Shown here piece after piece: positions 7,567 to 7,910 of a stretch of 7,910 bases of DNA. This DNA comes from UBA6164 sp045107135 (GTDB lineage: Bacteria; Patescibacteriota; Gracilibacteria; BD1-5; UBA6164), in assembly GCA_045107135.1 (NCBI GenBank), contig JASFZI010000037.1, positions 1-7,910 of the forward strand, written 5' to 3'. A program made the translations under genes and the position numbers. A model generated the notes under the pieces. That model worked only from the letters and a program-made list of their open reading frames with translations, was not told the origin of the DNA and did no database searches. Each line of letters opens with the position of its first letter. The stretch's first letter is position 1.

Positions 7567-7910
7567 ATGAAAAAAAAATATAAAGCATTATCTATATTCT
7601 TGTTAATTTTATTATTCATAATAATGTGGAGTTGGGCACTTACATTTTATAGTCCAGAAGAAATAGTAGCATATATATGAATTAATGAATGATATTTCTT
7701 AGTGTTTCTAATATCTATAATTTGATGAGTATCTACTGTTACAGCTATTTCATTTTATACAACTATAATGACATTAATAGTCTGAGGTTTAAATCTTTTT
7801 ATAGTATGAGTATTAGTAGGAATATGAGCTACTATATGAGATAGTATATTTTTCTATATGTGACTTAAATTAAAAGAATGTATTTTTAAAAAGAATAATA
7901 AAAATAAATA
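7567..7910 (+). CDS. Small membrane protein, DedA/VTT-like (3' partial, UGA=Gly)
   Basis: ATG at 7567; 114 codons are visible, and the window ends on the first two bases (TA) of the next codon, which may be a stop or a Tyr codon. Residues ~7-28 are a hydrophobic helix; ~43-75 and ~77-100 are Gly-containing hydrophobic segments. The stretch GIGATIGDSIFFYMG (85-99) resembles the conserved Gly-x-x-Gly-Asp and Tyr-x-x-Gly signature of DedA/VTT (SNARE-associated) membrane proteins, which act in lipid scrambling and membrane homeostasis. Three glycines of this stretch are TGA codons or flank them, so the match depends on code 25. DedA proteins usually run to about 200 residues, so the gene probably continues, although the Lys/Asn-rich end could also be a true C-terminus. 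No Shine-Dalgarno is seen in the leader. Confidence 0.6.

Noticed and set aside
2..7910. Mycoplasma-type code (TGA=Trp)
   Set aside because: TGA falls at Gly-required positions (before the sortase His, CGGY, poly-Gly linker), while Trp positions use TGG.

Overview
The window only makes sense if UGA is read as glycine (genetic code 25). With TAA and TAG as the only stops, four long reading frames cover almost all of it. Dozens of in-frame TGA codons fall where the protein families need glycine: the residue before the sortase catalytic His, the CGGY motif of the transglutaminase-like proteins, a seven-glycine linker spelled with GGA, GGT and TGA, and VPVGEY in the SdrD_B-like domains. TGG still encodes the tryptophans (HAW, WYTY, KWDNG), so this is not the mycoplasma code. 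UGA-Gly plus the very high AT content points to the Candidate Phyla Radiation groups Absconditabacteria (SR1) or Gracilibacteria (BD1-5/GN02). I cannot choose between them from this window.

Layout. Positions 2-3709 (+) hold the 3' 1235 codons of a giant secreted or surface protein. In order it has a beta-propeller-like region, two SdrD_B-like domains flanking a prealbumin-like region, a Cys-rich PKD-like domain, a Gly linker, a degenerate sorting-signal-like motif, a complete-looking sortase domain and a helical tail. A strong hairpin (3723-3755) terminates it and the convergent gene downstream. Two minus-strand genes follow, 5263-7362 and 3766-5028. They are tandem paralogs with the same ~380-residue C-terminal module, which contains a transglutaminase-like Cys-His-Asp core. 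One is exported by a signal peptide; the other carries an N-terminal membrane anchor and a Lys/Glu/Pro repeat stalk. Each ends at a similar A-tract/ACACTA hairpin terminator. The 234-base gap between them holds a second terminator-like hairpin, a small perfect palindrome and a candidate promoter. At the right edge, divergent from the anchored paralog, is the start of a small membrane protein resembling the DedA/VTT family (7567 onward, +).

Inferred theme: a cell-envelope locus. Sortases and transglutaminases can both join proteins through acyl-transfer chemistry at a Cys, so an adhesin carrying its own sortase next to two exported transglutaminase-like proteins could form a surface assembly or processing module. 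That link rests on proximity and is not demonstrated. I saw no rRNA, tRNA, CRISPR array or insertion sequence.
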